Assembly: GCA_018679695.1 (NCBI GenBank)
Contig: JAHHKH010000253.1
Coordinates: 1 to 9,970 of the forward strand
Source of the DNA: Maribacter sp.
GTDB lineage: Bacteria > Bacteroidota > Bacteroidia > Flavobacteriales > Flavobacteriaceae
Length of the DNA: 9,970 nucleotides
Direction of reading: 5' to 3'
The translations under genes and the position numbers were made by a program. The stretch's first letter is position 1; each line of letters starts with the position of its first letter. Under the pieces are notes generated by a model. It made no database searches and had not been told where the DNA came from. It saw only the letters and a program-made list of their open reading frames with translations. Shown piece after piece: positions 1 to 7,289 of this stretch.

Positions 1-1574
1 TACTCCAAAAGAAGAAGATCGAATACAATATATTTTCAGTACCAGTGGCTTCTACTTTTGCCCCAGCAAAAGGAAAGGCCTCCACAGTTAAAAAAACACC
101 GCCTCCAGAGCTGTATAATTCTTACGCGACGGCTGGGGCAGGTAACCCGAGTAATGCCATGGCAAAGTTTTATACCAGCAGGGCAATCAATCGGGATGAG
201 CGCCTGGATTTAGGATTTAACCATAATTCATCACGGGCGACAATCGATGGTGTTGATTTGGAAAGTAAATATTCGAATACCGAAGTTGATGCATCGTACT
301 CAAAACGGGACAGCGATACAAATTGGGGTGCAAATATGGGTCTACAACATCAATTGTACAATTGGTATGGTCTTCCATCAGGAGTTTTTGATTTAGCTAC
401 CATCAACACTATAGATGAAAGACAGAATTATTTCATGGGTGAACTTGGAGGGTATATCACTGTTGAGGATGCTTACTTTAAAGATGCCAAACTGCATTAT
501 AGACGATTTTGGGATGCTGTAAAATCGGGCGAAAACAGGGCAATTTTTAGTACGGGTTTGGAATTTCCAGTGGGAGAGGAATTTTTTGGGATCAATATTA
601 ATTTGGACTATGTTGGCGGAAATTTCGCCAATGCCGATGTAAACAGTCCAACAAATGATGGTGAAATTAAATATAGCAATTTTCAGGTAGGCATTAGTCC
701 GTCCTTACGTATGTTGAAAGATGATCTAACACTTAATCTTGGAGTGAATATCGTTTACGGAATGGATGTGGAACAAAATGAGAGTAACTTTTATGTCTAT
801 CCAGCGGTTACGGCTTCTTATCGCTTACTCGATGAAAGCGTGATTGCCTATGGTGGAATAGAGGGAGAGCTGAGGCAAAACTCATATCATGGATTTGTTG
901 GAGACAACCCCTATGTATCTCCAACACTCAACATTCAACCAACAGACGCACAATATGATGCCTATATTGGTTTGAAAGGCCAGTTGTTGCCTAACTTAAG
1001 ATACAATATCAAAGGGTCGTACACGGCTGAAAATCGTACCCCCTTGTTCAAGTTGAATCCTCAGAACAGTTTCAGGAATGATGAAAAAGGATATTATTAC
1101 GGCAATTCATTCGAGGTATTTTATGATGATATTAAAACCTTGGGATTATTTGGGGAATTGAATATCGATATAAACCGCAATTTCACTTTGGGAATAAATG
1201 CCGAGGTTTATGAATATGATACCGAGACAAATAACCCTGCATGGAACTTGCCTAATTTAAAAGGTTCCTTGTTCATGGATTACCAGATCGATGACAATTG
1301 GTATATGGGGGCAAATTTGTTCTATGTAGGCGAACGCGAGGATTTTTCCACTATTGTGGTCCAGAATCAACCGCCAGGAGGAATAGATGCTACCTTATTG
1401 GAATTGGATAGCTATTTTGATGCCAATGCGCATGCCGGATATCGTGTGAACGATCAACTATCGATTTTTGTAAAGGCAGCGAACATCGCCAATAACAATT
1501 ATCAAAGATGGGCAAATTACCCTGTTCAGGGTTTTCAATTACTAGGTGGAGTCACCTATAAGTTTGATTTTTAG
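1..1574 (+). CDS. Outer-membrane beta-barrel (TonB-dependent-receptor-like) protein, 3' part
   Basis: This is the C-terminal 523 residues of a gene that starts left of the window. The frame (first full codon at base 3) is open through the edge, and the GTG at 45 is an internal valine in a run reading IFSVPVASTFAPAKGKA, so it is not the start. The rest is rich in alternating aromatic and polar strands typical of an outer-membrane beta-barrel (for example YNIKGSYTAEN, WYMGANLFYVGER, LSIFVKAANIANNNYQRW) and ends in GGVTYKFDF, a terminal strand closing on Phe as expected for BAM-dependent insertion. From memory, flavobacterial relatives of about 570-600 residues are labelled 'TonB-dependent receptor' but lack a normal plug domain. 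No plug motif is visible here, though the N-terminus is missing. Substrate unknown. The barrel call is firm, the receptor label is not. Confidence 0.8.
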   Translation, partial: LQKKKIEYNIFSVPVASTFAPAKGKASTVKKTPPPELYNSYATAGAGNPSNAMAKFYTSRAINRDERLDLGFNHNSSRATIDGVDLESKYSNTEVDASYSKRDSDTNWGANMGLQHQLYNWYGLPSGVFDLATINTIDERQNYFMGELGGYITVEDAYFKDAKLHYRRFWDAVKSGENRAIFSTGLEFPVGEEFFGININLDYVGGNFANADVNSPTNDGEIKYSNFQVGISPSLRMLKDDLTLNLGVNIVYGMDVEQNESNFYVYPAVTASYRLLDESVIAYGGIEGELRQNSYHGFVGDNPYVSPTLNIQPTDAQYDAYIGLKGQLLPNLRYNIKGSYTAENRTPLFKLNPQNSFRNDEKGYYYGNSFEVFYDDIKTLGLFGELNIDINRNFTLGINAEVYEYDTETNNPAWNLPNLKGSLFMDYQIDDNWYMGANLFYVGEREDFSTIVVQNQPPGGIDATLLELDSYFDANAHAGYRVNDQLSIFVKAANIANNNYQRWANYPVQGFQLLGGVTYKFDF

Positions 1575-1647
1575 GTCAATCTGCCCACATCATTGAAATC
1601 ATTTGAGATCTTCTGTTCCCTTTATCCTTGATTTGAATTGGTCAAGC

Positions 1648-1660
1648 TACACGTCGTGTA
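1648..1660. repeat. 13-bp perfect palindrome upstream of the OmpA-family gene
   Basis: TACACGTCGTGTA is a perfect 6+1+6 palindrome, flanked almost concentrically by TGGT (1639-1642) and ACCA (1667-1670). It lies in the 178-base gap between the barrel gene and the OmpA-family gene, about 92 bases before the latter's likely TTG start. It could be an operator for a dimeric regulator or a transcript hairpin. No U-run follows, so it does not look like an intrinsic terminator. Confidence 0.4.
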
Positions 1661-1717
1661 TGGAGTACCATTTGACGAAGTAAAGTCAGGTATAAGCAAA
1701 AGCTCCTATGGAATTTG

Positions 1718-1738
1718 CTATTTTAGAAATAGTTTTTT
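1718..1738 (+). terminator. Weak hairpin plus T-run, possible terminator
   Basis: CTATTT and AAATAG form a 6-bp, mostly A/T stem with a 3-base loop, followed by six T. It could terminate the upstream barrel gene, but the stem is weak. The same bases contain TATTTTAG (1719-1726), one mismatch from the Bacteroidetes -7 box TAnnTTTG, so it may instead be part of a promoter for the OmpA-family gene. I cannot decide between these. Confidence 0.2.
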
Positions 1739-1752
1739 AGCTCAAAATAAAA

Positions 1753-2871
1753 TTGCTTACCATAAAAAAACATATCTCGCTGCTTTTGTGCACATTGTGT
1801 GCCCATTTGTCACTAGCTCAGAATCTGATAAAAAATCCAAGTTTTGAGGAGTTCGTCAATTGCCCAGAACAGTTGGGGAATTTTGATGAAGATGTGAAAA
1901 ATTGGTCGACGCCAACAATAGGTTCAACTGATTATTTTAATGGATGTAGTACAGAAATGGGTACACCAAATAATTTCAGTGGTACACAACCCGCTGATTT
2001 CGGTGAGGGATATGCAGGATTGTATTTGTACGCCCCCGGCGATTATCGCGAATACCTTCAGGCCGAATTAATACATCCCTTGGAAAAAGGAAAAAAATAC
2101 CAGGTTTCGTTCTATGTGAGCTTAGCCGAACGGTCTGATTTTGCCATTAAGGAATTCGGGGTACTTTTCTCAAGCAACAAACTACAAATCCCTATTCGAA
2201 AGGAACTATCAAAAATGCATTTGTATAAGGAAAAGCAAAATCAATATAATTCTTTGGAAATCGGATATTCCAATTTCTATTCCGATACCCAGGATTGGAT
2301 TCTGGTACATACGCAGTTCAGGGCAAAGGGCACGGAAAGGTTCATGACCATAGGTAACTTTAAGAACAATTCGAGAACCCGACTGTTTAAGACCAAGCGA
2401 AAGGCTAAACAAGGCGCCTATTATTATCTTGATATGGTAGTCCTGGAATCTGCCGAGCCATTGGATTTTGTGGAAAAGCCATTAACCCTTTCCTTATCTT
2501 CAAGTGGTAATCCCATTGAACTTGATAAGTCCTATGTTTTTGAAAAAGTCTTTTTCAAATTTGACAAATATGAATTGCAGGAATCCTCCAAAAAGGAATT
2601 GCAACGAATCTATAAGCTGTTGAAAGGGGATAAATCCCTAAAAATTTCGATTAGCGGCCATACCGATTCCATAGGCTCTGAGGTTTATAATATGCAATTG
2701 TCAAAAAACCGGGCTAAAACCGTTGCGGATTATCTGGTGGAATTGGGATTGTTGGTTGACCAAATTGCATGGCAAGGCCATGGAGGGTTAAAACCAATTG
2801 CAAGCAATGCCTCGGAAGATGGTAGAAAGCAAAACAGAAGGGTTGAATTTCGTATTGCCAAACATTACTGA
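1753..2871 (+). CDS. Secreted OmpA-family peptidoglycan-binding protein
   Basis: A 372-residue envelope protein. Residues 1-22 form a signal peptide (two Lys, then a Leu/Cys-rich core) with likely cleavage at LSLA^Q. Residues 24-240 carry a conserved-looking N-terminal module beginning NLIKNPSFEEF and holding Cys37 and Cys65; it resembles the galactose-binding-like domains often fused to OmpA in Bacteroidetes (inference). Residues 262-370 are an OmpA C-terminal domain: FFKFDKYEL, then ISGHTDSIGSEVYNMQLSKNRA, with Asp305 and Arg320 at the usual diaminopimelate-contacting positions, then NRRVEF. It should tether the outer membrane or a surface module to peptidoglycan. The in-frame stop at 1738-1740 leaves no ATG before the signal peptide, so TTG at 1753 is the best start. 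Its stop is 7 bases from that of the convergent NIPSNAP gene. Confidence 0.88.
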   Translation: MLTIKKHISLLLCTLCAHLSLAQNLIKNPSFEEFVNCPEQLGNFDEDVKNWSTPTIGSTDYFNGCSTEMGTPNNFSGTQPADFGEGYAGLYLYAPGDYREYLQAELIHPLEKGKKYQVSFYVSLAERSDFAIKEFGVLFSSNKLQIPIRKELSKMHLYKEKQNQYNSLEIGYSNFYSDTQDWILVHTQFRAKGTERFMTIGNFKNNSRTRLFKTKRKAKQGAYYYLDMVVLESAEPLDFVEKPLTLSLSSSGNPIELDKSYVFEKVFFKFDKYELQESSKKELQRIYKLLKGDKSLKISISGHTDSIGSEVYNMQLSKNRAKTVADYLVELGLLVDQIAWQGHGGLKPIASNASEDGRKQNRRVEFRIAKHY

Positions 2872-2878
2872 TGCAACT

Positions 2879-3670
2879 CTAATAGTCCGAATACGCTGTT
2901 GGATACAAAAATAGGATGTCTATATGCGAGACATTGTTTTGATACTTTGGCATAGCCGATAGTTCCTTCCATTTAGGGGCTATCCTAAAGGCATCCCAAT
3001 GTTCGTTCCTACTTTCCTTATTTGAAAAAGTCGTCATATACATCAAGTTGGGCATTTTATCCCCGGAAAGTACCTCTGCATAAAAGACAGCATTGAATCC
3101 CAATTCCTCAAATAGGGCGACTTCACCACCGGCATTGAACATCTCAACCTTATTCTTGAAAATGGCCTCCGTGGGCGACTCATAACTTCTCAATTCATAG
3201 ATTCTATTTTCCCTAGGCCCTTCTACCGTGGAAGGAGCCATTTTTGACATTTCTTCAAAAGCAACCAAAACAGTGGTATTCAACCTTTCGTAGGGCGGTT
3301 GTTTATATGATGCCAAGAGATAATCTCGGCCTTCTTGGTTATGGACTTGGTCTTTTATCAATTGCTCTTCCAAACCATAAAGTTGTTCCAGGGATGAAAA
3401 CGGAATCAAAACAAATATTTTGTTTGATAAGGTAAATTTGTCGGGATGCATTTTAAAAACCCCGATCTTTTGAATTCCAAGTCTTTTAAGAGCGGGTAGG
3501 TATGCATCTTTCAAGTAAGAATCAACTAGTTTTTCCTGTGCTTCATTCCCAAGAATGTAGGTTTTAAGTTGATAGAATTCCCGCTTATTTTTTTGTGATT
3601 GTAAAGTAGTGTTAAATCCTAGAAATAAAACCGAACAAATTAATGTCTTGATCAAGGTATGGTATTTCAT
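2879..3670 (-). CDS. Secreted tandem-domain NIPSNAP family protein
   Basis: This encodes 263 residues from ATG at 3670. An in-frame start 66 bases further out exists, but only the downstream Met gives a proper signal peptide (MKYHTLIKT, then a hydrophobic core, ending LQSQ), and a -7-like box lies inside the longer version. The mature part holds two ferredoxin-like NIPSNAP repeats. The first is about residues 30-140 (REFYQLKTYILGNEAQEKL). The second is about 154-263 (NRIYELRSYESPTEAIFKNKVEMFN, then GFNAVFYAEVLSG, LMYMTTFSN, and a HWDAFRIAPKWKEL helix). The family has no settled enzymatic role; eukaryotic members are mitochondrial. A periplasmic form implies a different, unknown ligand. It is divergent from the MFS gene and convergent with the OmpA-family gene. 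Family call is firm, function unknown. Confidence 0.85.
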   Translation of the reverse strand: MKYHTLIKTLICSVLFLGFNTTLQSQKNKREFYQLKTYILGNEAQEKLVDSYLKDAYLPALKRLGIQKIGVFKMHPDKFTLSNKIFVLIPFSSLEQLYGLEEQLIKDQVHNQEGRDYLLASYKQPPYERLNTTVLVAFEEMSKMAPSTVEGPRENRIYELRSYESPTEAIFKNKVEMFNAGGEVALFEELGFNAVFYAEVLSGDKMPNLMYMTTFSNKESRNEHWDAFRIAPKWKELSAMPKYQNNVSHIDILFLYPTAYSDY

Positions 3671-3683
3671 AACATGTCTTTTT

Positions 3684-3714
3684 AGAAGTTCATTCAAACT
3701 TAAATAAGAAGTTC
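3684..3714. repeat. 8-bp direct repeats AGAAGTTC flanking a -7-like box
   Basis: AGAAGTTC occurs at 3684-3691 and at 3707-3714, 23 bases apart start to start. Each contains the small palindrome GAA-G-TTC. Between them lies the minus-strand -7-like box of the NIPSNAP gene. A separate 7-bp inverted repeat, TTAAATA (3700-3706) and TATTTAA (3724-3730), overlaps the region. Position and phasing of roughly two helical turns fit an operator pair, but the elements are short and AT-rich. Confidence 0.3.
3695..3702 (-). promoter_or_regulatory. -7-like box TAAGTTTG for the NIPSNAP gene
   Basis: On the minus strand this reads TAAGTTTG, an exact match to the Bacteroidetes sigma-A -7 consensus TAnnTTTG. 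It lies 24 bases before the ATG at 3670. No good -33 TTG is found at the usual spacing, which lowers confidence. If real, it excludes the longer NIPSNAP start. Confidence 0.4.
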
Positions 3715-3815
3715 GGTTTTTCCTATTTAACCGCACTTTCTTTGAATATACACTTATAATTAAGCTTCAAACCTTTAAAGCAAATCATGTATTTTAGTCA
3801 CTAACTAAAAAAAGT

Positions 3816-5126
3816 ATGAACGACCCCAACCGATTTTCATCGGTAAACCCCGCTAAAAGCCCCGTATTCTATGGCTATATAGTCTTGATTATTGGAAGCA
3901 TTGGTATTTATTGTAGCATACCAGGACAAACGATAGGCGTGTCTGTATTTACCGATCCTGTTAAGGATGCGTTAGGGTTAACCCGTAACCAATTCAGTAA
4001 TTCATACATGATCGGGACAATTTTGAGTTCTTTGGTTATTGGCCGGGCCGGTATATGGTTCGATAAATATGGGGCACGCTATGTTGCTTTTTTTGCAGCA
4101 CTAACCCTGGCCTTTTCACTATGGTTATGTTCATGGTCCGCATACATGAGCAATTTCATGAAAGAATTCTTGAGTTCGGATTCCTGGATGGTATCTTTCA
4201 TCATCATGACCTTACTTTTCTTTTTACTACGTTTTTCAGGGCAAGGAGTATTGACCATGGCCTCTAGGAACATGATCATGATTTGGTTTGATAAGAATAG
4301 GGGAAAGGTAAATGCGATAAGTAGTGTCGCAATTTCATTCGGGTTTTCGTCTTCGCCCCTTTGGATTAATTACTTGATTGAAGGATATAGTTGGGAAGGA
4401 GCGTGGCAGATGCTCGCTCTTGGCCTTTTGGTATTTAGCTTTTTTGTTTTGCAGTTGTACAAGAATAAACCTGAAGAACACGGCCTCTTACCAGATGGGA
4501 CAACGAAAGAAGCGGAAACAAGCATCGAATCATTGATTGTAGGACAACAGTTTACACTGAAAGAAGCCAAAGGCACGCGGTCATTTTGGATGTATGGTTT
4601 AATGCTCGCCTTTAATAGTTTTTTTATAACCGGTCTTACGTTTCATGTCGTTTCTATCTTCGCCAGTGAAGGTTATCCCAAATCTGATGCTATTTCCATA
4701 TTCTTACCTGGATCAGTGGTAGCAGTTACGATTTCTACACTATTTAATTTCTTAAGTGATTATTTAAGATTGAAATGGTATTTGTACTTAATGATTTTTG
4801 GAGGAATCATCGCTTCAATAGGTTTCCTGTATTTGCCTACACCATTCGGCATTCCATTATTAATTGCTGGGTTTGGGATAATGGGTGGGTTTTTTGCAGT
4901 ACTCAATGCCATTGTTTGGCCCCGTTTTTATGGCCGTAATAACCTTGGTGCAATTACAGGTAAGATTATGGGTATGCTGATTCTGGCAAGTGCCTTGGCC
5001 CCTCCCATTTTTAGTTTGTGTTTTTCAACTTTCGGGTCCTATAAATTATTGGGATATCTTGGACTTGCCTTTTTGCTTTTTATGGTGCTGGGATCGATGA
5101 AAGCAAATAATCCGCAAAATTCTTAA
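3816..5126 (+). CDS. MFS transporter, MCT/oxalate-formate antiporter-like
   Basis: A 436-residue inner-membrane protein with about twelve hydrophobic segments and a central cytoplasmic loop near residues 215-255. MFS motif A is intact in the loop after TM2: G79-x3-D83-K84-x-G86-x-R88 (GIWFDKYGAR). The TM6/7 loop begins NKPEEHGLLPDG, a signature I associate with the MCT/OFA branch (COG2271/2223-like), as is FYGRNNLGAITG (371-382) before TM11. Members move monocarboxylates or dicarboxylates such as oxalate, formate and pyruvate; the substrate here cannot be read from sequence. An extra stretch between TM3 and TM4 (about 110-125) looks like an extended loop. The gene stands alone, divergent from the NIPSNAP gene; a shared substrate is possible but only inferred. 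TATTTTAG at 3790-3797 is a one-mismatch -7 box. The ATG follows an A-rich stretch typical of Bacteroidetes starts. Confidence 0.88.
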   Translation: MNDPNRFSSVNPAKSPVFYGYIVLIIGSIGIYCSIPGQTIGVSVFTDPVKDALGLTRNQFSNSYMIGTILSSLVIGRAGIWFDKYGARYVAFFAALTLAFSLWLCSWSAYMSNFMKEFLSSDSWMVSFIIMTLLFFLLRFSGQGVLTMASRNMIMIWFDKNRGKVNAISSVAISFGFSSSPLWINYLIEGYSWEGAWQMLALGLLVFSFFVLQLYKNKPEEHGLLPDGTTKEAETSIESLIVGQQFTLKEAKGTRSFWMYGLMLAFNSFFITGLTFHVVSIFASEGYPKSDAISIFLPGSVVAVTISTLFNFLSDYLRLKWYLYLMIFGGIIASIGFLYLPTPFGIPLLIAGFGIMGGFFAVLNAIVWPRFYGRNNLGAITGKIMGMLILASALAPPIFSLCFSTFGSYKLLGYLGLAFLLFMVLGSMKANNPQNS

Positions 5127-5173
5127 TATTTTGATTATAGTCCATAGGTCAATAAAACCATCATAAATTATTT

Positions 5174-5199
5174 ATTTATAGCACATTACGGCTATAAAT
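5174..5199. repeat. 9-bp inverted repeat upstream of the cold-shock promoter
   Basis: ATTTATAGC (5174-5182) and GCTATAAAT (5191-5199) are perfect inverted arms around an 8-base spacer. The right arm touches the candidate -33 TTG of the cold-shock gene. No T-run follows, so it is a poor intrinsic terminator for the MFS gene and fits an operator or activator site better. Confidence 0.4.
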
Positions 5200-5231
5200 T
5201 GCCCCAGTTACAATTATTGGCACTATATTTG
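5199..5231 (+). promoter_or_regulatory. Bacteroidetes-type promoter of the cold-shock gene
   Basis: TATATTTG at 5224-5231 matches the -7 consensus TAnnTTTG exactly, and TTG at 5199-5201 is a candidate -33 element with a 22-base gap, slightly longer than typical. The start codon follows 33 bases after the -7 box, so the leader is only about 25-28 bases. That is too short for the long thermosensing leader of E. coli cspA. Confidence 0.55.
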
Positions 5232-5264
5232 AACCGATATAAGTAATTAATTTAAATTTTAACA

Positions 5265-5456
5265 ATGAATAAAGGAACAGTAAAGTTCTTCAATAACGCC
5301 AAAGGGTTTGGTTTTATAACTGAAGAAGGCGTGGACAAAGATCATTTTGTACACGTATCTGGATTAGTAGACGAAATTCGTGAAGGCGATGAAGTTGAAT
5401 TTGATCTACAAGAAGGTAATAAAGGATTAAATGCGGTAAACGTGAAAGTAATTTAA
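5265..5456 (+). CDS. CspA-family cold-shock protein
   Basis: A 63-residue single cold-shock (OB-fold) domain, full length for the family. RNP1 is K13-G-F-G-F-I18 and RNP2 is H27-F-V-H-V31, the two motifs that stack on single-stranded RNA and DNA. The usual Trp of the KWFN motif is Phe9 (VKFFNNAKGFGFI), as is common in Bacteroidetes. Such proteins act in the cytoplasm as nucleic-acid chaperones that melt RNA structure. The gene is monocistronic: it has its own promoter, a short leader and a strong terminator 26 bases past the stop. Many Csp proteins are constitutive rather than cold-induced, so the name does not prove cold regulation. Confidence 0.95.
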   Translation: MNKGTVKFFNNAKGFGFITEEGVDKDHFVHVSGLVDEIREGDEVEFDLQEGNKGLNAVNVKVI

Positions 5457-5482
5457 GAATACTTTTTAATTTTTTAAGACAG

Positions 5483-5513
5483 AAGCCCTGACAAAATAGT
5501 CAGGGCTTTTTTT
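5483..5513 (+). terminator. Intrinsic terminator of the cold-shock gene
   Basis: AAGCCCTGAC and GTCAGGGCTT form a perfect 10-bp stem with an AAAATA loop, and T5507-T5513 give the U-run. It lies 26 bases after the cold-shock stop and ends 75 bases before the GGT start, so it separates the two transcription units. Confidence 0.93.
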
Positions 5514-5588
5514 ATGGTCTTTTGTTGAATTATTCTCTAAATTGCCATACTCCATTTCTTTTATTCAAATTAATAAAAATGCATTCTT

Positions 5589-7283
5589 ATGAAATCTGTT
5601 CTATTTACTTTTTTAGCAAGTTTTTTTATTGGCAATATTGGATTCGGTCAAGATAGAATAACCGGAGAAACCTTTGCCACAAGGTCGGAGGTTCTTGCCC
5701 AAAATGGTATGGTGGCCACGAGTCACCCCTTGGCAACCCAGATAGGAATCGATATTTTGAAAAATGGCGGCAATGCTATTGATGCGGCCATTGCAGCCAA
5801 TGCGGCCTTAGGATTAATGGAACCAACCGGAAGTGGTATTGGAGGTGATTTATTTGCCATCGTTTGGGATGCCAAGACCAGCAAATTGCACGGACTTAAC
5901 GCCAGTGGAAGATCCCCGAAATCACTGACCTTAGAGTATTTTGAAGAACAGGGTATGGATAAAATACCTTCCCACGGACCACTTCCTGTTAGTGTTCCGG
6001 GAGCTGTTGATGGGTGGTTTGAATTGCATAAAAAATTCGGCTCAAAACAAATGGAAGAAATATTGGCACCTGCCATTTCCTATGCTGAGAAGGGCTTTCC
6101 CTTGACACAGTTGATTGGGTGGTATATGCAAAGCGTTAAGTATTTTCAGCGCCAAGGATTTGCCAATATCAAAGAGACCTATATTGATCAAAATAATGGC
6201 AAGTTGCCAACGGAAGGTGAAATTTATAAGAATCCTTATTTGGCGAATACCTATCGGACAATAGCCAAAAAAGGTCGGGATGCTTTTTATAAAGGAGCTA
6301 TAGCCAAGACCATTGCCGATTTCATGCAAGAAAAAGGAGGGTTTTTATCCGTCAAGGATTTGGCCGACCATAAATCAGAATGGGTAGAACCAGTATCGGT
6401 AAATTACAGGGGATACGATGTTTGGGAACTGCCGCCTAACGGACAGGGAATAGCAGCACTTCAAATGTTGCAGATTTTGGAAGGTTATGATTTTTCGAAT
6501 ATCGAATTCGGTAGTGCAGAACACCTTCATTTGTTCACCGAAGCCAAAAAGTTGGCTTTTGAGGATAGGGCAAAATATTATGCGGACATGGATTTTGCAA
6601 AAGTACCAGTTACTGAATTGTTAGCAGATGATTATGCTGCAGAAAGAAGAAAATTAATTGGCGAAAATGCTTCTTCCTATGAAGCCGGGGAGATTAGTGC
6701 AGGTGAAACCATCTATTTGAGTGTTGCTGATAAAGAAGGCAATATGATTTCATTGATACAAAGTAACTATCGTGGTATGGGCTCGGGTATGGTACCTCCC
6801 AAACTGGGTTTTATGCTCCAAGACCGTGGTGAGTTGTTCAGCTTAAAAAAGGGGCAGGCTAATACTTTTGAGCCTGGCAAGCGACCTTTTCATACCATTA
6901 TTCCAGCTTTTATAACCAAGAACAATGAACCCTACGTAAGTTTTGGTGTTATGGGAGGGGATTTTCAACCACAGGGACATACCCAAATTGTAATGAATTT
7001 AGTCGATTTTGGAATGAATCTACAAGAGGCCGGGGATGCTCCACGTTGGGACCACACGGGTACTTCAACCCCGACAGGGTTTACAAGGAATGGTACAGGG
7101 GAGATTCGATTAGAATCGGGAATACCTTATACAACTATTCGAGGACTTATGGATAGGAAACATAAAGTACGTTTTGGGCGTGGCATATATGGTGGCTATC
7201 AGGCAATTATGTGGGATAAAGAAAATAGGGTTTATAGAGGTGCATCGGAAAGTAGAAAAGACGGCCAAGCAGCTGGCTATTAA
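5589..7283 (+). CDS. Periplasmic gamma-glutamyltransferase family (YwrD-like) Ntn hydrolase
   Basis: A 564-residue protein of normal GGT length. The signal peptide is MKSVLFTFLASFFIGNIGFG, cleaved before Gln21. The family start MVATSHPLATQIG is at 41-53, followed by ILKNGGNAIDAAIAANAALG and EPTGSGIGGDLFA (78-90), the conserved GGT signatures. The precursor should self-cleave between Glu373 and Thr374; Thr374 would be the N-terminal nucleophile of the small subunit (GETIYLSVADKEGNMISLIQSNY). The classical nucleophile region TTH-x-S-V reads TIY-L-S-V, as in YwrD-like members. GVMGGDFQPQGHTQI (453-467) is the conserved Gly-Gly segment. Members cleave gamma-glutamyl bonds such as in glutathione, and related enzymes deacylate cephalosporin side chains. 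The actual substrate is unknown. It heads a cluster with the metallo-beta-lactamase 6 bases downstream. No clear -7 box lies in the 75 bases after the terminator. Confidence 0.92.
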   Translation: MKSVLFTFLASFFIGNIGFGQDRITGETFATRSEVLAQNGMVATSHPLATQIGIDILKNGGNAIDAAIAANAALGLMEPTGSGIGGDLFAIVWDAKTSKLHGLNASGRSPKSLTLEYFEEQGMDKIPSHGPLPVSVPGAVDGWFELHKKFGSKQMEEILAPAISYAEKGFPLTQLIGWYMQSVKYFQRQGFANIKETYIDQNNGKLPTEGEIYKNPYLANTYRTIAKKGRDAFYKGAIAKTIADFMQEKGGFLSVKDLADHKSEWVEPVSVNYRGYDVWELPPNGQGIAALQMLQILEGYDFSNIEFGSAEHLHLFTEAKKLAFEDRAKYYADMDFAKVPVTELLADDYAAERRKLIGENASSYEAGEISAGETIYLSVADKEGNMISLIQSNYRGMGSGMVPPKLGFMLQDRGELFSLKKGQANTFEPGKRPFHTIIPAFITKNNEPYVSFGVMGGDFQPQGHTQIVMNLVDFGMNLQEAGDAPRWDHTGTSTPTGFTRNGTGEIRLESGIPYTTIRGLMDRKHKVRFGRGIYGGYQAIMWDKENRVYRGASESRKDGQAAGY

Positions 7284-7289
7284 AAATAG

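Noticed and set aside
1638..1847. 69-residue plus-strand open frame over the OmpA-family gene start
   Set aside because: It begins at a weak non-ATG start, has no recognisable domain, and overlaps the signal-peptide region of the OmpA-family gene in another frame.
3671..3736. Longer N-terminus for the NIPSNAP protein
   Set aside because: It would put 22 charged and polar residues before the signal peptide and would contain the -7-like box.
3790..3797. TATTTTAG as the MFS promoter
   Set aside because: It has one mismatch to TAnnTTTG and no -33 TTG at the right distance, so I did not list it as a feature.
5127..5173. Terminator after the MFS gene
   Set aside because: No stem followed by a T-run was found; the only inverted repeat in this spacer lacks a T-run.
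5571..5588. ATG at 5579 as the GGT start
   Set aside because: It is out of frame with GGT; ATG at 5589 gives a clean signal peptide.
5723..6329. Two overlapping minus-strand open frames of 117 and 95 residues
   Set aside because: Both are antisense to the strongly conserved GGT core and show no family features.
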